A stretch of DNA of 7,002 nt from an uncultured Parabacteroides sp. (GTDB lineage Bacteria; Bacteroidota; Bacteroidia; Bacteroidales; Tannerellaceae). The translations under genes and the position numbers were made by a program. Where the stretch lies: NCBI GenBank assembly GCA_900547435.1, contig URGO01000152.1, positions 1 through 7,002 on the forward strand, written 5' to 3'. The notes under the pieces are model-generated. The model did no database searches, had not been told where the DNA came from, and worked only from the letters and a program-made list of their open reading frames with translations. Shown here in pieces: positions 6,062-7,002 of the stretch. Positions within the stretch are counted from its first letter, which is position 1; each line of letters starts with the position of its first letter.

Positions 6062-7002
6062 ATGGGAATCGACAAGCAAGCACAGTGCGAGACAGCACAA
6101 CCCGTACAATCGGCGGATTTGATTTACGGAATAGATGATCGCCCACCATTTAAGGAGGCGATGTTTGCCGCACTACAACATCTGCTGGCCATCTTCGTGG
6201 CAATTATTACCCCGCCATTAATCATAGCCAATGCCTTGAAACTGGATTTGGAGACGACGGGATTTTTGGTTTCGATGGCGTTGTTTGCTTCCGGATTGTC
6301 GACATTTATTCAATGCCGGCGGTTTGGTCCTTTGGGAGCCGGTCTTTTGTGCATCCAAGGAACGAGCTTTTCTTTCATCGGGCCGATTATTACCGCGGGA
6401 ATGATGGGAGGATTACCGATGATATTCGGTGCCTGTATCGGCGGAGCTCCGGTCGAGATGATCATAAGCCGTACCTTCAAATACATGCGAAACATCATCA
6501 CACCGTTGGTGTCCGGTATTGTTGTCCTGCTGATAGGCTTGAGTCTGATTAAAGTAGGCGTCATCTCGTGCGGAGGAGGTTATGAGGCAATGGATAACGG
6601 TACATTTGGAAATGCACAGCATATAAGTGTGGCAGCAACAGTATTGCTAAGCGTCCTCTTCTTCAATCGGTGTCAGAACAAATATCTGCGCATGAGCTCT
6701 ATTGTATTGGGATTATGTATCGGCTATGCGCTCTCGTTTGCATTGGGAATGGTAGATCTGGATGCAGCTGCTTCTTCGCAGAGTTTCACCAATCTGAATA
6801 TCCCACAACCTTTTAAGTATGGTATCGAATTTAATATCTCTTCCATTATAGCTATTGGATTGGTTTATCTGATTACAGCTATTGAAGCAACGGGAGATAT
6901 TACTGCCAATTCAATGATATCGGGCAAATCCATTGAAGGAAAAGAATATTTGCAGAGAGTATCCGGTGGAGTATTGGCCGACGGATTCAATTCTCTCTTG
7001 TC
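6062..7002 (+). CDS. NCS2 nucleobase (uracil/xanthine-type) permease, 3' end missing
   Basis: The open frame runs 313 codons from the ATG at 6062 to the right edge with no stop. An in-frame TAG at 6056-6058 makes this ATG the earliest possible start. It is an inner-membrane nucleobase:cation symporter of the NCS2/NAT family. The N-terminus, with LIYGIDDRPPF at 20-30, resembles E. coli XanQ as I recall it. Other landmarks: LQHLLAIF (38-45) with His40, QGTSFSF (99-105), the TM8 segment AIEATGDITA (273-282) with Glu275 and Asp279, and LADGFNS (305-311) with Asp307; these correspond to XanQ His31, Glu272, Asp276 and Asp304. The signature motif with the conserved Gln-Asn would lie just past the edge. 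Xanthine, uric acid, uracil or a broader set are all possible. It sits 20 bases after the EEP lipoprotein gene. Confidence 0.9.
   Translation, partial: MGIDKQAQCETAQPVQSADLIYGIDDRPPFKEAMFAALQHLLAIFVAIITPPLIIANALKLDLETTGFLVSMALFASGLSTFIQCRRFGPLGAGLLCIQGTSFSFIGPIITAGMMGGLPMIFGACIGGAPVEMIISRTFKYMRNIITPLVSGIVVLLIGLSLIKVGVISCGGGYEAMDNGTFGNAQHISVAATVLLSVLFFNRCQNKYLRMSSIVLGLCIGYALSFALGMVDLDAAASSQSFTNLNIPQPFKYGIEFNISSIIAIGLVYLITAIEATGDITANSMISGKSIEGKEYLQRVSGGVLADGFNSLL

Overview
This window looks like a chromosomal segment from a member of the Bacteroidales (Bacteroides or Parabacteroides type). The evidence is: promoter -7 boxes of the form TAnnTTTG close to start codons, AT-rich leaders without Shine-Dalgarno sequences, a C-terminally UVR-tagged DUF151 nuclease, an EEP-family lipoprotein, and an N-terminus typical of Bacteroidales HlyD-type adaptors at the left edge. 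No rRNA, tRNA, insertion sequence, CRISPR array or phage gene was seen. Both edges cut through genes.

Layout. Positions 1-101 (minus strand) hold the first 33 codons of a HlyD-family membrane-fusion protein. A 285-base divergent intergenic region follows, with two small dyads and a clear promoter for the next gene. At 387-1187 (plus) is a 266-residue bifunctional nuclease (DUF151/BFN domain plus UVR motif); its start is well inside a longer open frame. A short gap at 1188-1272 holds a GC-rich nested dyad and a -7-like box. Next come a concentrative nucleoside transporter (1273-2586), the 16S rRNA methyltransferase RsmE (2610-3305) and an exported esterase-D-like hydrolase (3378-4184). A second promoter-like box precedes a low-specificity L-threonine aldolase (4235-5257). 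After it, at 20-22 base spacing, lie an endonuclease/exonuclease/phosphatase (EEP) lipoprotein (5280-6041) and an NCS2 nucleobase permease that runs off the right edge (6062-7002).

How the genes fit together. The plus-strand genes fall into three likely transcription units: the nuclease alone; nupC-rsmE-esterase; and aldolase-EEP lipoprotein-permease. Several products deal with nucleic acids or their breakdown products: a nuclease, a nucleoside carrier, an envelope phosphodiesterase-type enzyme and a nucleobase permease. That makes a loose salvage theme plausible, but RsmE, the esterase and the aldolase do not fit it, and co-location may simply be housekeeping gene order.

I found no convincing new multi-gene system. 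The points most worth a second look are the GC-rich dyad before nupC, the BFN-UVR fusion with its corrected start, the EEP lipoprotein/permease pair, and substrate-site residues in the two transporters that differ from the best-studied relatives.
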